From Paulinella micropora (lineage: Eukaryota > Cercozoa > Imbricatea > Euglyphida > Paulinellidae), in assembly GCA_019918135.1 (NCBI GenBank), contig WBZZ01006756.1, forward strand, positions 1-64,000: a DNA stretch of 64,000 bases. The letters run 5' to 3'. The notes below the pieces were generated by a model. The model was not told the DNA's origin. It did not search any database and was given only the letters and a program-made list of their open reading frames with translations. Of this stretch, positions 47,502-57,974 are shown piece by piece. How positions within the stretch are numbered: position 1 is the first letter of the stretch; every line of letters starts with the position of its first letter. The position numbers were made by a program, and so were the translations under genes.

Positions 47502-48290
47502 TTATTCAGAAAACCAAGCGTGGAAAACAGGCGTGGTCGGCCGGGGGGACGATGATCCCTCCTCGGGCGGCCTGGCGCGGACGTGGCCGCTAGCGCGAGT
47601 GCCGTGCTGCGGGGCCAAGTAGATACAGTGCACGTCTCGGAAATGCAGGTGGAGGGCCCTGGGGCTAGGGAAAGATTTGTGGCAGGCCTTGCAGTTCAGT
47701 TCAGCGAGCAGGTGGCAGGCGCCCGTCACCCACACGTCCTTGGTGAGGCCCCGACCGCACTTCACCCGTGGGTGCCGCCGGTGCCTCTCGCAAGCCACGG
47801 CGGAACAGAAACTCTTGTGGCAGTCCGGGCACACTAGTAAGGGCTTGGCTCGCCGGCTCCGCCGGCCGGCGCGCACCTTGTGTTCCGCCTCCAGGTGGGA
47901 CTTCAAGGCCTGGGGGGACTTACAGGCTCGCGAGCAGCCCGGCCGGTCGCAGCGGTAAGGGGCCTCGCGTGTGTGCAGGCGCTCGTGGCTCTGTAACGCC
48001 ACCTTTTGCCGAAAGGCTCTGTCACAATGGCCGCAGCGCCACGGGCGCTTGTTCTCATGGATCAGCTGGTGGAGTTTCAGGCCGGACTTGCTAGCAAAGC
48101 TTTTATCGCACACGGTGCACCAGGCGGCCTTCGAGGCCGGCGCTGCGGACGCGTTAGCTAGCAGCAAGGGGAGAGGGGCCGGGGCTGCGAACACGTTAGC
48201 CAGCAGCCAGGAAGGAGGGGGCGGCGCGCCGAACACGTTAGCCAGCAGCAAGGAGGGAGGGGCCGGCGCGCCGAACACGTTAGCCAGCAT
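47502..48290 (-). CDS. C2H2 zinc-finger protein, five fingers, with N-terminal peptide repeats
   Basis: 262 aa from the ATG at 48290. An N-terminal four-fold repeat of LLANVF(G/A)AP(A/P)PP, about 16 residues each, leads into five C2H2 fingers. These are WCTVCDKSFASKSG...H, WRCGHCDRAFRQKV...H, YRCDRPGCSRACKS...H, LVCPDCHKSFCSAV...H and LNCKACHKSFPSPR...H. A DNA-binding regulator is likely. The stop codon lies within an AATAAA signal (TCTGAATAAAGC), so the transcript ends very close to the stop. The repeat region (48130-48300) is also repetitive in DNA and may vary in copy number. Confidence 0.75.
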   Translation of the reverse strand: MLANVFGAPAPPSLLLANVFGAPPPPSWLLANVFAAPAPLPLLLANASAAPASKAAWCTVCDKSFASKSGLKLHQLIHENKRPWRCGHCDRAFRQKVALQSHERLHTREAPYRCDRPGCSRACKSPQALKSHLEAEHKVRAGRRSRRAKPLLVCPDCHKSFCSAVACERHRRHPRVKCGRGLTKDVWVTGACHLLAELNCKACHKSFPSPRALHLHFRDVHCIYLAPQHGTRASGHVRARPPEEGSSSPRPTTPVFHAWFSE

Positions 48291-48361
48291 CAGGGAGAGA
48301 GAGGCCGGGGCGAGACGCTGTTTGTAATATGTCTGGCCTCTGGTTGTGTGTGGAGCCTGAC

Positions 48362-49110
48362 CTATGCCAGGACAGGCACCACCGCCTTCTCCCCCCCCCA
48401 CGCCCGCGCGCGGACGCCTGACCCCCGTGCGGGGGGGGGCGACCCCCTCCCTGCCCCACTCCCGCGGGGGGGGCCAACCCCGGCCGGCCGGCCGGGGAGA
48501 CGTGGTAGGCCTGGGGGAGCGACGACGTCCCGTCGGCGGCTGCCGCCCTGGCCTGGCACCCGTCGCTGGGGGGGGGAGTACGTTCCCTTCCTTGCCGTCC
48601 CCCCGTCGTCAAGCAGGGTGGGCCGTCGGCTCCTCGGCCCGCGCCGGCGAGCTCGGTCTACTCCGGACGATGGACAGGACAGCCCCCTCGGCCCCTTCTT
48701 CTTCTCCCCGGGCGTGGCTGTGCGGCGAGCGGGAGAGGTGGTCCGGTAAGGTTCGTAGCCGGGGGCGCATGCGGGTCGGCACCCAGCCCAAGGGGGGAGA
48801 CTCCTCGTCCCCGGGGGAACGGGGTTGAGCTGGCGGTAGACCGTCAGCGGGGTCGTGCCGTAGTACTCGATGAGCGCCCGCAGCTTCTGCGAGTCCGTAG
48901 GGGGCGCGCTCCGAAGAGCACCGGGCCCGGGGACAGACAGACGCGGCGGGGGGCTGGCGGGCAGCCCGGCGCCGGCGGCGGGGCCTAGCGTGGGCCTAGC
49001 GTGGGTGGCCGCCGCCAAGCTCTGGCTGGGCTGAGGCTCGGCTGCCTGGCCCGGTGCAGTAGCGCTGGACACCGTCAGAGGTTTTTGTGTCTGCCCCCGT
49101 CGCTGGCCGC
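48362..49110 (-). CDS. Proline-rich frame of doubtful status
   Basis: The frame contains one protein-like island, SQKLRALIEYYGTTPLTVYR, amid Pro/Arg/Gly-rich sequence, and has no ATG. It may be an exon, a remnant or an artefact. Confidence 0.2.
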
Positions 49111-49183
49111 TCGGCCTTGTGCCTCTTTCCGCTCCGTTTTCTCTGGGGTGGCACCCGTCCGGCGCCGGCAACACGGTCCTTGT

Positions 49184-50003
49184 CTACGGTGGGGGGAGGC
49201 CGGGGGTCGTCCGGGGGGCGCCGCGAGACGACGCCTGCCACGCCTGCACGGCCACTAGGTGAGCCCAGACAGCCGGCCCGAGGGCGGCGAGGAGGCCCAG
49301 CGCGAAAGCCCACCGCGGCGGCCGGGCCGCCGGGGGCATGCGGAGCGCCAGCAGGGGAGAGAGCCGCAGCCACGCCGCCAAATAGGCCACACAGAGTGCG
49401 GTCGCCAGCCCCGTTATCCACAACAGGCAGTGGATCCGCGACGACATGGTCGCCAGCCGCTCGGCGCCGGGGTGGGCCTCCACCACGGCGCCGGGTGGGG
49501 TCCTGACCCGCCGGCGGCGGTTGGCCAGCACCAGCGCGAATTGACGTGTTCGCAGGTAGGCACGGAGCCACAGCCGGCCGCCGTAGAGCTGGGCCGGCAG
49601 CACAAAAGCGCCCGCTGGCCAGCCCAGCCTCGTGGCGAGGGAGGCCCCCGTGCACACGACACACAGCGCCAGGCGCAGGGCCCGGGGGCCGGCGGGGGGT
49701 GCTTCGTCGTCGTGGCCAAAATAAGCCAGGCCGGTGGGGTAGCGTTCCAGGCATTCGAGCCAGACGTGCCAGGCCAGCGGCAGCAGCGCGTCCCGGTACG
49801 TCCACGCCGGCCCCACGCCCGGTTCGCACCAGGGCACGAGCGCGATCGCGTGGGCCAGGTTCCACAGGCAGAGGCGCGGCAGCGCAAACAAGCCCGCCGC
49901 ACGCCAGCGGCGGGCTCTGCTGCCCAGCATCAGCTGCAGGCACGACAGCCAGGCTAAGCCGCTGGCAAAGGCGAAGGAAGCTACCACGCGAGAAGCTGGA
50001 CAT
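49184..50003 (-). CDS. Multi-pass membrane protein
   Basis: Six or seven hydrophobic stretches: VVASFAFASGLAWLSCLQLM, LFALPRLCLWNLAHAIALVP, LLPLAWHVWLECL, LALCVVCTGASLATRLG, IHCLLWITGLATALCVAYLA and WAFALGLLAALGPAVWAHLV. A basic loop (ANRRRRVRTPP) falls between the fourth and fifth. The topology allows a seven-helix receptor-like protein, but I see no diagnostic GPCR motif. ATGs at 49930 and 50003 are candidates in the area and the start is not settled. Possibly a host-derived receptor or a viral membrane protein. Confidence 0.45.
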
Positions 50004-50448
50004 GGGGCGGCCGGGAGCGGAAGAACGGAAAACTGGCTTTTGTTCTTGGTTCTTTCTGTCTTTCTCTCTTTACTAGACGTAGCACTACCGCTGCAAGCTA
50101 ACTGCAGGCGGTGAAAAAGCGTGCATGCCGCTGGGAGAAGGGGGGGGGTTCGTTTCCCCCCCCCCCCCCCCCCCCCGCCGGGGCCGACTGGCGGCAGCAC
50201 ACCACACTGTTCCTCGGGGGTTAGGTGACGGGTGGGGAGAAGGGAGCTCCCTCCTCTCTCTCTCTTTTCCCTTCCTCTCTCTTTCTTTCCCCTCCTCTCC
50301 CCTGGCCTGCCACAGTCTAGCGTCGATTCTCTGGCCAAGCCGCACCCCAAATTATAGCAGATCTCCTTTCGAATCCAAGTTTCTTTTATGGCAAGACAAA
50401 GGAGCGGCGTCCCCCCACCCCTTCGTTTTCTTGTCAGACTCGAATGGA

Positions 50449-50455
50449 TATAAAG
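50449..50455 (+). promoter_or_regulatory. TATA box (TATAAAG)
   Basis: TATAAAG lies 34 bp before the ATG at 50489 in otherwise GC-rich DNA, the spacing expected for a TATA box serving a very short leader. Confidence 0.6.
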
Positions 50456-50488
50456 AACTTTTTCGGGGGGGTGACACAGCGACCCACC

Positions 50489-50593
50489 ATGCAGACTATT
50501 GTCGTAGCGGACGACACGTCGTACCCGAGCAAGAAGAGAAAGTTGGAAGAGAAAACAGTCATCCGGGCCGCTGCCGCCCCTGCCCTAGTTTAG
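50489..50593 (+). CDS. 34-aa micro-protein with nuclear-localisation-like motif
   Basis: It reads MQTIVVADDTSY, then PSKKRKLEEK, then TVIRAAAAPALV. The Lys/Arg run resembles classical monopartite nuclear signals. A TATA box lies 34 bp before the ATG, the context CCCACCATGC is a good Kozak site, and AATAAA follows 60 bp after the stop. The complete promoter-ORF-polyadenylation set makes a real mini-gene plausible despite its size. It could also be the first exon of something longer. Confidence 0.45.
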   Translation: MQTIVVADDTSYPSKKRKLEEKTVIRAAAAPALV

Positions 50594-50653
50594 CCACGCC
50601 AACAGGGGCAAAGCACAGGAGGAGAAAAGAGAGGGTCCTGCCGAGCGTGTTTC

Positions 50654-50659
50654 AATAAA
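50654..50659 (+). terminator. Polyadenylation signal AATAAA
   Basis: AATAAA is followed by TTTGCTCTGT, downstream of the micro-gene at 50489 and just before the stop of the minus-strand coiled-coil gene. Confidence 0.55.
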
Positions 50660-50696
50660 ATTTGCTCTGTACCTGCACCCGCCTTCCTGGCTTAGA

Positions 50697-51917
50697 CTAT
50701 GGTGGCGGACCCGCTGCCGGTAGTGCTGTGAGAGATTGCCGCGGTGTGCGTGCTGCACCCTCTCCTGTCCCTTGGTCCCTCCCGTCCCCGTTCCCTGGCC
50801 CGGCCCCCCCTGGGCCGGGTGGCGGCGGCAGCCGCGCACTCAAGTGCTGGTGCTGGTTCCAGACACGCGCGAAGGCCTGCTGTACATGTTCGATCTGCGC
50901 CAGCCGGCCCTCGGCCTGCCGGGCTCTCTTCTCCCAACTCGCGCGCTCCTGCTCCTCCCGCGCCAGCCGGGCGGCCGAGCCCGTCACCGCCCGCCGCTTC
51001 CGCTGTCCCTCCTGTTGCACTCCTGCCAGCCGGGCCTCGGCGTCCCGGGCCCTCTTCTCCCCAGCCGCCCGCTCCTGCTCCGCCCGCGCCAGCCGGGCCT
51101 CGGCGTCCCGGGCCCTCTTCTCCTCAGTCGTTCGCTCCTGCTCCGCCCGCGCCAGCCGGGCCTCGGCGTCCCGGGCCCTCTTCTCCTCAGTTGCCCGCTC
51201 CTGCTCCGCCCGCGCCAGCCGGGCGGCCGCGCCCGCGGCTTCCTGCTGCACCTGCGCCAGCCGGCACGCGGCCTGGTCCAACCGCGCCGTCGCCGAAACG
51301 GCCAACTGCTGCCACCGCTGGCTGTCCTGGCGAGCCCCGGCCAGCGCAGCCCCCCCGTCGTCCTCTGGACCGCAGGCGGGGGGCGTCGTCGCGTGGTCCT
51401 CCGCCGGCCGGAAGCCGCGCGCGCGCAGGACGGCTAGCGTGCAGGTCTCCACCACGCGGCGAGACGTCCGCTCAGCGTCTAGTGCGGTCCGCGCGTCTTG
51501 CACCTCTTGCTCCAGCCGCCGGTATTGGTCCAGCACCCGCCGGGCGTACGCCCGGTACGACTGCGCCGCCTCCAGGCCTTGCATTGACAGGGCGCGCACG
51601 GCCTCGAGCTCCCGGGCGCGAGCCCCCCGTCGCACGTCCGCCGCCCAGCACTGCAGTTGTAGCAGGGCCTGGTATTGTCTTTCGGTGTGGCTGGGCTCCG
51701 ACCCGCGCGCGGGCCAGATGCCGGCCTGCCCCGCGCGCCGGAACACCTTGTACTTGAGGTGGCAGAAGCTACAGGCGCGTTGCCAGGGCTTCCAGCCCTC
51801 GGTCGGCGCGGGCCTGTACCTGCCCAGCAGCCGGCCGTCATGGTTTTGCCGGAACTGCGACTCCACGGCAGTCGCGTGCCTGGCGGGGCGGACCGCCGTC
51901 ACCTGCGCCGAGGTCAT
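50697..51917 (-). CDS. Coiled-coil protein with 20-residue repeats
   Basis: 406 aa from the ATG at 51917. An N-terminal globular part holds CSFCHLKYKVFRRAG, a possible Cys pair. A long alpha-helical region follows, with four tandem copies of ARLARAEQERATEEKRARDA, then looser repeats, and a Pro/Gly-rich tail. The matching DNA (about 51040-51230) is a 60-bp tandem repeat. A structural rod or scaffold is likely. It could be a tegument- or cytoskeleton-like protein, with no family evidence. Confidence 0.6.
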   Translation of the reverse strand: MTSAQVTAVRPARHATAVESQFRQNHDGRLLGRYRPAPTEGWKPWQRACSFCHLKYKVFRRAGQAGIWPARGSEPSHTERQYQALLQLQCWAADVRRGARARELEAVRALSMQGLEAAQSYRAYARRVLDQYRRLEQEVQDARTALDAERTSRRVVETCTLAVLRARGFRPAEDHATTPPACGPEDDGGAALAGARQDSQRWQQLAVSATARLDQAACRLAQVQQEAAGAAARLARAEQERATEEKRARDAEARLARAEQERTTEEKRARDAEARLARAEQERAAGEKRARDAEARLAGVQQEGQRKRRAVTGSAARLAREEQERASWEKRARQAEGRLAQIEHVQQAFARVWNQHQHLSARLPPPPGPGGAGPGNGDGRDQGTGEGAARTPRQSLTALPAAGPPP

Positions 51918-52227
51918 GCCGCTACGGTCGAGTGGAAGGGGGAGGGGGGGGCGGCAGGACTTCTGCCGGCGGAAGCCCGGGAAGGGGAGGGGGTGAGAGG
52001 GGGAGAAGAAAAGCAGCGGGTGGCCCGGGCGCGCCCGGCGGGCACCCGGGCCACCGGCAGGGGGGGGGGGGGGCTGGGCGGTGGGAGAGGGGGAGGGGCC
52101 GGCCACCCCGCGGCCGGGCGGCGGCCGGGGACGGCCGCGCCGCGTCCCCTCCCCTCGCCGGGCTGAGCCCCCGGGGGGGGGGGGGCAGGGGGCCCCCCCC
52201 CGGGACCGCCACTACCCCGTGGGCTGT
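51918..52227. other. G-run-rich divergent promoter region
   Basis: G-runs at about 51940, 52060 and 52175 separate two divergent genes. No TATA box seen. Frames here are low-complexity. Confidence 0.35.
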
Positions 52228-53445
52228 ATGCAGGCGGACAGGGGCACCCTTTCGGCGGCCGGGGCCGCGCCGGGCCGGCGGCCGGACGCCCGCCGGGGGT
52301 GCGACGACGACAGCGAGGGCGGTTGGCCTTGCTCGGCCGGCTGGGGCCCGGGCGGCGCGGTCCCCCGGGCCGAGGGGGCGGCAGCCACGGCCGGCGCCAG
52401 ACCCCCGAGCGGGCCTCGGCAGCTCAGCAGCCTGACGGAGGACCTGCGAGGGGCGCTAGACTGCCTAGCCTGGCTGAGCCCGCCCTCGTGGTATGTCACG
52501 GGCGGCCTGCACGGGCTGGCGACGCACATGAGCGCCGGCGCCAAGGCTTCGGGGGCCGCGGCCTTGGTGTCCTACGAGTGCGTAGCCCGCGAGCCCCTGC
52601 GCTACCTCCCCGCCGTCAGCGCGGCCGTGGAGGCGGGCAACCTGCGCCTCGCGCGCCTGCCAGAAGGAGAGTGCGGCTTGGGGGCGCGTTGCCTGGCCGT
52701 GAGAACGGGGTGGCCACTCCCCCCGGCCCACGGTGCACCCGGCTCCACGCCTGGCTCCCTGCCCGGCTCCACGCCGCTGCTGCGCAGCCTGTCCGAGGCC
52801 GAGCTCTGCTTGTATTCACAATACGAAGATTTCGTGCTCAAGAACAGGCTCCACACCACCCCCCTGCCCGCTAGGCTCCTGTGCCTGGAGCGGGCCTGGA
52901 AGGACGTGGGGGTGTACGTCAAGAACATGCGCACCGCCATGCATTGCCTGCGCTCTATCCTGAACAGGCCCCCGCGCCCCTGTGTGCTGTGCCTCCGCGA
53001 CCTCAGCGTCCGCTGGCTCGGGTATTGTGCGTCCGGCCTAGTGCGCGTTTCGCCCGAGAGGCTGTTGCAGGGGTCCCTGCTGCACACGGACGCGGCCGGC
53101 CGGCCGGTGGACTACCTGGGCAGCGCAGTGCTCGCGCCGCCCGCGGACGTCTGGACCGGGCTGGTGGGTGCCGTCGTGAAGCCCTGCCTCGAGCAGTTGG
53201 GCTGGCGGGTGCACCACGTGGCGCAGCCAGGGGGGGGTGCGTGTTCGCTGTACTACCTGGACCAGAGCAGGCTGGAAGTGAAGAGACAGCAGAGGCCCGG
53301 CCCGGGCCCTCAGGGGGAGGGGCAGGCCGGGCCGAACCTAATAAAACTCTTCGTCGTCACTGCCGTCTGTCCGTTTCCTGGTCCGAGTCGCTGTGCACCA
53401 GCAAGCGCATCGAACTCATGCGCCGGACGATCGCGTTCGGGCTGA
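52228..53445 (+). CDS. Unrecognised cysteine-containing protein of about 405 aa
   Basis: The first 70 residues are low complexity. From LSSLTEDLRGALDCLAWLSP on it is well structured: YVTGGLHGLATHMSAGAKAS, ELCLYSQYEDFVLKNRLHTT, CLERAWKDVGVYVKNMRTAM, PRPCVLCLRDLSVRWLGYCA and VKPCLEQLGWRVHHVAQPGG. Four cysteines around PCVLCL...YC could bind zinc. An AATAAA at 53340 lies before the frame closes, so the true 3' end may be earlier. No family recognised. Confidence 0.5.
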   Translation: MQADRGTLSAAGAAPGRRPDARRGCDDDSEGGWPCSAGWGPGGAVPRAEGAAATAGARPPSGPRQLSSLTEDLRGALDCLAWLSPPSWYVTGGLHGLATHMSAGAKASGAAALVSYECVAREPLRYLPAVSAAVEAGNLRLARLPEGECGLGARCLAVRTGWPLPPAHGAPGSTPGSLPGSTPLLRSLSEAELCLYSQYEDFVLKNRLHTTPLPARLLCLERAWKDVGVYVKNMRTAMHCLRSILNRPPRPCVLCLRDLSVRWLGYCASGLVRVSPERLLQGSLLHTDAAGRPVDYLGSAVLAPPADVWTGLVGAVVKPCLEQLGWRVHHVAQPGGGACSLYYLDQSRLEVKRQQRPGPGPQGEGQAGPNLIKLFVVTAVCPFPGPSRCAPASASNSCAGRSRSG

Positions 53446-55012
53446 GCGGGGGAAGCACACGCGGAGTCTTGGGTGGCGCGAGCACGCGGTCGTGCTCCAG
53501 CGACTGGAACTGCCGCCGGAGGTCCTCGGCCGTAAAGAGTAGCGCCGGCTGCCCGAGGGCGGGGTCCGTGGCGGCGCGGCCGCGCGGGGCGGGCGGGGAC
53601 CCGTGCTCCTCCCCGTGCGAGGAGCTCCGGGCGTGCGCGCCCGGGGTGTGCGAAGGCGGGGGGGCGGAGGAGGGGGCCCCCGTTGCCGCCCCCGGCCCGG
53701 CGTCCCCGCCTTCGCCGGCCGCGCCCCCTACGCCCGGGAGATCGTCGGGGAGCCGGGGCCGCCAACCGCGCGGGGGGCCCGGGGCGTGGGCGGCAACGAG
53801 GAAGAGGAGGGAGGGGGGCGGCGCGGGGCCACCCGCCGGCCGCCGGAGGGCGTGCCGGCGGGCGTGCCGGAGGGCGTGCCGGCGGCGGGCTGTCCCGTGG
53901 GCACGCCTTCGGACGCGGGCCCCCCGGTGGACCCCCCTGTGGGCCCCCTGTGGGCCCCCCGGCGGACCGCCTGGCCGGCGGAGCCACCGGCGGGCGGGGG
54001 GGCGCGCGCCGGCCGGCGGGGAGTGAGCCGGGGGCCGGCGGGGTGACCGGGGGCGGCCGGCGGGCGCCGGGGGGCGCGGACGTCCGGGGAGGCAGGGCGG
54101 GGAGTTCCCCGGGCGGCGGGGACGCCCGGGGAGGTGGTGTGAGCGCGGCGGTGGACGGCCGGCCGGCCGCGGCGGGCGGTGCGGGCTGCCGCCGGTCGTG
54201 GGCGACGGCTGGCCGGCGGTGGGCGACGGCTCGCCGCCGGCCGTAGACAACGGCTCGCCGCCGGCGGTGGGCGGGGCGGGCGCGGTGGTGGGCGACGGCT
54301 CGCCGGCGGGGGCGGCGGCGGACGACGGTTCGCCGCCGGTCACGGACGGCCGGCCCCCGCCGGCGGCACAGTCCCGCATGCCGGTCGAGCGCAGCAACGC
54401 TAACCAAGCGTAGTGTGAGTTAAGCCGCCGCGGCCCCTCCGCACCGCTGGCGGGGTAGGTCTGCAAGGCCAGGGTCGCGGTCGGGCGGCCCCCGGCGCTG
54501 GACCTCAGGCGGATGCAGTCCAGCTCCGGTTGGCCGAGCAGCGTGAGCTCCCGCTGGTAGTACACGAGCTTGAGGCCCACCGGCAGGGCGCGGGGGGGGG
54601 ACACTCCGCGGCCCTCCGGACGCGGCGCGATCGGGTGCAACGGGTAGCCCCAGGGGATCCTGTCCGTGACAGCTTTGGTGCTCGCTTCATGGCACAGCAC
54701 CAGAAAACCCGGGTACACAAACATGCGCACGCGCCAGGTGCCGCGCAGGGACGGGACCCCCTCCCAGGACACGTCCACGTCCCCAAAGCCCAGCAGCGTA
54801 CTGCTACCCCCCCCGGTCAGGCTGTGCAGCTGCAGCTGTCGGGCGACCTTCTCCAGCACCTGGTCGAACAGCGCTCGCTCGTACGACTCCTGCGCGCTGA
54901 GTAAGACCTCGGCCACGCCGCTGGTGCTGGCCGTGGCCGTCGAATCGCCGAATCTCCTCGCTCCGAATCGCCGAATCTCCCCGCCTCCTGGGTGCGGGAC
55001 CACAGGGAGCAC
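53357..55012 (-). pseudogene. PH-domain-like ORF with long Pro/Arg/Gly tail
   Basis: The N-terminal 210 residues resemble a pleckstrin-homology fold: DVDVSWEGVPSLRGTWRVRM, FVYPGFLVLCHEA, LKLVYYQRELTLLG and a final helix with HYAWLALLRSTGM. A highly repetitive Pro/Gly/Arg region follows (GGEPSPT-type repeats), then a structured end, LLFTAEDLRRQFQSLEHDRV. PH domains bind phosphoinositides. The neighbouring DH-like ORF at 54817 makes a Rho-GEF-type locus conceivable. Status as one gene is unresolved and the locus appears broken. Confidence 0.4.
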
Positions 55013-55443
55013 AAGAGCTGGATAGGGGCCGCCACGGCCCGCTCGGGGTCCAGCACGTCTTCGTTCGGTAGGAGGCAGGACAAGGGCGCTAGGTGTTCTC
55101 GCCTCGCGGAGCGAGCGAACCCCGCCCTGAGCTGCGCCGTGTGGACGTTCACGAGCGCCGACCAGGCGGCAAACTCGTGCATTCGGCCCAGCAGGCGCAT
55201 GCTGAAGACACTAGACAGGGCTGCCCAGTCGGCCGGGGCCGGCCCCTGTACCAGCAGCACGTCCTGGGCTACTACCTGCAGGGCGGACAGCAGGCTCGCC
55301 AGCTGGGACACGAGTTGACCGGCCTGCTGGCTGTCCTCGTACTGGCGCCAGACCTGCAGGTGCAACCGAGTCAGGACCGGTATCTCCTGCAGCGCCTCGG
55401 TGGCCCACGCGCGGAGCTGTTCCAAGAGGCGCTGCGACATGCG
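54817..55443 (-). pseudogene. DH (RhoGEF)-like helical ORF
   Basis: Starting MSQRLLEQLRAWATEALQEI, the protein is an all-helical series (LTRLHLQVWRQYEDSQQAGQ, LSALQVVAQDVLLVQG, RMHEFAAWSALVNVHTAQLR). It also has LLPNEDVLDPERAVAAPIQL LCSLW, vaguely like the conserved helix 8 region of Dbl-homology domains. A TATA-like GTTCATAAACGG lies close to the ATG. The match is by pattern only. A piece of this 5' end is duplicated at about 57975-58030. Confidence 0.35.
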
Positions 55444-55449
55444 GCGCAC

Positions 55450-55919
55450 CGTTTATGAACAGGGACACCGGGTGGAAGAAAGGGAGGGGGAAGACCGGAG
55501 GGGGGGTGGCTGTGCTTCCTGCCCCAGGGGAGAGCGGGAGGAAGAGAAAGGGGCCGCGCCCTCTCCTCTCGGCCGACCCCGCACGCGGCCGCCTCCGGGG
55601 CGGGAGAGGGAGCCCGGGCGGAAGGAAGGCCAGGGGGAGAGGAGGGCGGTTCGCGCCACCCCGCCAGGGCCATCCACCACCCGGCCGGCGCCGGCGAAGA
55701 CGACGACCAGTTCAGCCGGCACCCGAGCCGACCAGAGCCTCCTCACTTTCTTTACTAAGCCGGCCCACGCTCGCACACCCCCTCCCCACCCTCTTTTCAC
55801 CTCTTGGGTTGCCCAGTCGTCGTGAGTTCTGAAGCGTCCCGCCGGGGTCTGAGAGCTACCGGGAACCTAAACCGGGGTCTCGATCCGCCGAGGACAGTCA
55901 ACCACTTCGAGCGAGTAAG
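55450..55919. other. GC-rich intergenic region
   Basis: It contains the promoter of the minus-strand DH-like ORF at its left edge; the rest is purine/pyrimidine-skewed and non-coding by eye. Confidence 0.35.
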
Positions 55920-57773
55920 AATCCGTTACCGGCGGCGGGTGCAGGGGCAGCCCGTCCAACCAGGCCAATTCGCGACACCTGCGGAAAACCAGGCGCATTT
56001 TCGTCCTGGGCCCGGCCTCACCGACCCGGGGAACCGTACCCTCTGGAGTGCAGCACAGTCTGTCACCGTGAGCGTGAGCTCCAGAAGGCCGGGGGGCACG
56101 ACTATTTCTTGTAGGAGGGGACACCGTGAGAGCCGGAGCTCGAGCCTGCGACCCTCTGAGCCGCCCGACCAGCGCAGGTACTTAAAGGTGTCGCACCCGT
56201 CCAAAGTCAGCTCCACGTCGCACCAGCCTGGCACACGGAATTCAGTCAAGGCCTGGCAGCGCCTAAATTCGCAGCTGGCCCGGGAGCACTCTAGCCGCTC
56301 GGCAGGCGGCAGTTTTCGGAAGGTTTTGCAGCTGTCGACGCGGATTACCAGAAATGTTCCCACGGTTGACAACAAGGGCAATGCTAGCTCGCGCAGTTGT
56401 TCGCAGTGCCGCGCGACGAGCTGTAGCCCCCGCCTACCCAGGTTAGCTTCGGCACTTGCAGTGGGCTCAGAACGGTTCGGCAGGCTTGCAGCGTTAGGGC
56501 CAGGTCCCCGCACACTCTGCAGCTCTGGCAGACGGAACTCGAACCCGGGCGAGGCGGGCCCCGCAGCACTCTGGAAACACCGACCAAAGGCGCACACCAG
56601 GTCTCCAGTGACCTGCTGCAGTCCCTGCCAGGTGACGGCCTGCAGTTCGTCGCACTTTTTGACGTCGAGGCGGACCCGGTCCGCAGTCGCCGCGCTGTGT
56701 AGGACCAGGCTTGGCAGTGAACATTCGTCGGCCAGCAGCTTCAGGTCTCCGCTGCCTAGCCTCACTGTCAACTAGTCCAGCCAGTCTAGACAGGCGCAGT
56801 TCTACGGGCTGTGGCCCGGTGGCGCCGGTGGCGGTGTCAATGACGCGCAGGCGGTCGCACCCAGCGAAAGCGAAAACCAGCGCCACGGGCTCCTTACCCG
56901 CGCTGGGCCGCTGTGTAAAGGAGAACTTCTCCAGCGCGGGGAAGTAATAGACAAGTATGCTTCGGGCTTACTCTGCTGGCCGTTTCTTTCCCCGAGCAGT
57001 CTATCTGCGACAGGCTCAGCTCTTGCAAGTGTTGTCCCGCTGGAGATTCAGCTGCCTGTGCTCTTTTAGCTCTAAGGAGAACCCCCGGAGGACAGCCGGT
57101 TGATGAAGCGGTGTCCCTCCGGGGCCTGCAGCAGGGGAAAACGCCACAGTTGCTATCCTGCGTCAGGGTGATGACCTCGTGGCCCGCGGTCTGCCCGGCC
57201 AGGGACACCACTAGCTCGATAGCTCCGGCCTGCACCGGCGCGGTCCCGGCGGCGGGCCGGATGAGAGGCACTGCACGGCAGCCTGCAGGGCCTGCCAGTA
57301 GCGCCGGGGACTGCCTTCCGCTCGTCCTCGCTTAGTCCTTGCACCTCGGCCACGCTAGGCACCGGCAGGGAGGAGAAGTCCAGGAGGCCCTCGGTCCGCA
57401 GCCCGCGCGCGGCCAGCTCCCACGCGCGCCGGTCGTCCGTGGCCGGGCTCCCCCGGCCCGTGCGGGCACAGACCTCGTGGACACAGTGGCTTAGGTTCGA
57501 CAGTATCTCAGCCAGGGGCTCGCGGCCCGCCCGTCCGTCGCCTGGGGCGGGTGGCTGCCAGTGGTACCAGAGCAGGCACGCCAGGAGCAGGGCCCGCCGC
57601 TGGCTGGCCTCGCGCTCGTGGGCGAGCCAGTCGGGGCACACACAGCAGGCCGCCGGGCGGTCGCGCCCGCCGAGGTAGGCCAGCCAGGGGTACGACGGTG
57701 GTGGCGACCTCGCGGCAGCCCCAGTGGTCCGCCCGGCTGCGTGGCCGGGGGTCGGCCCTCGCCAACTCGCCAT
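55920..57773 (-). pseudogene. LRR-family gene, tandem copy A (broken)
   Basis: Closely related over most of its length to the intact copy B at 58191. The N-terminus MASWRGPTPGHAAGRTTG and the WLAYLGG...CCVCPDWLA block, the irregular leucine-rich repeats and the C-terminal LELRLSRCPLLQEIVVPPGL region are all recognisable. The copy is broken in a few places and is probably not functional. Minus strand, like copies B and C. Confidence 0.65.
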
Positions 57774-57974
57774 CCACTGCGCTTTGTCCAACTACCTGGC
57801 TCGGCAGAGAGCTCGGCCGGCGCCCGCTGGGCCCGGGTGGGGAGGGGGTGAGGGAAGAAGGAACAGCTCCGGCAGGGGAGGGCCGGGGGAGAAGGCAGCA
57901 GGGCAGGGCCGCGCCCTCCCCCCCCGGGGCGGCCACACTGTAGCAGATCTTCCCCTGCCTCGCGCGTGGCCACA

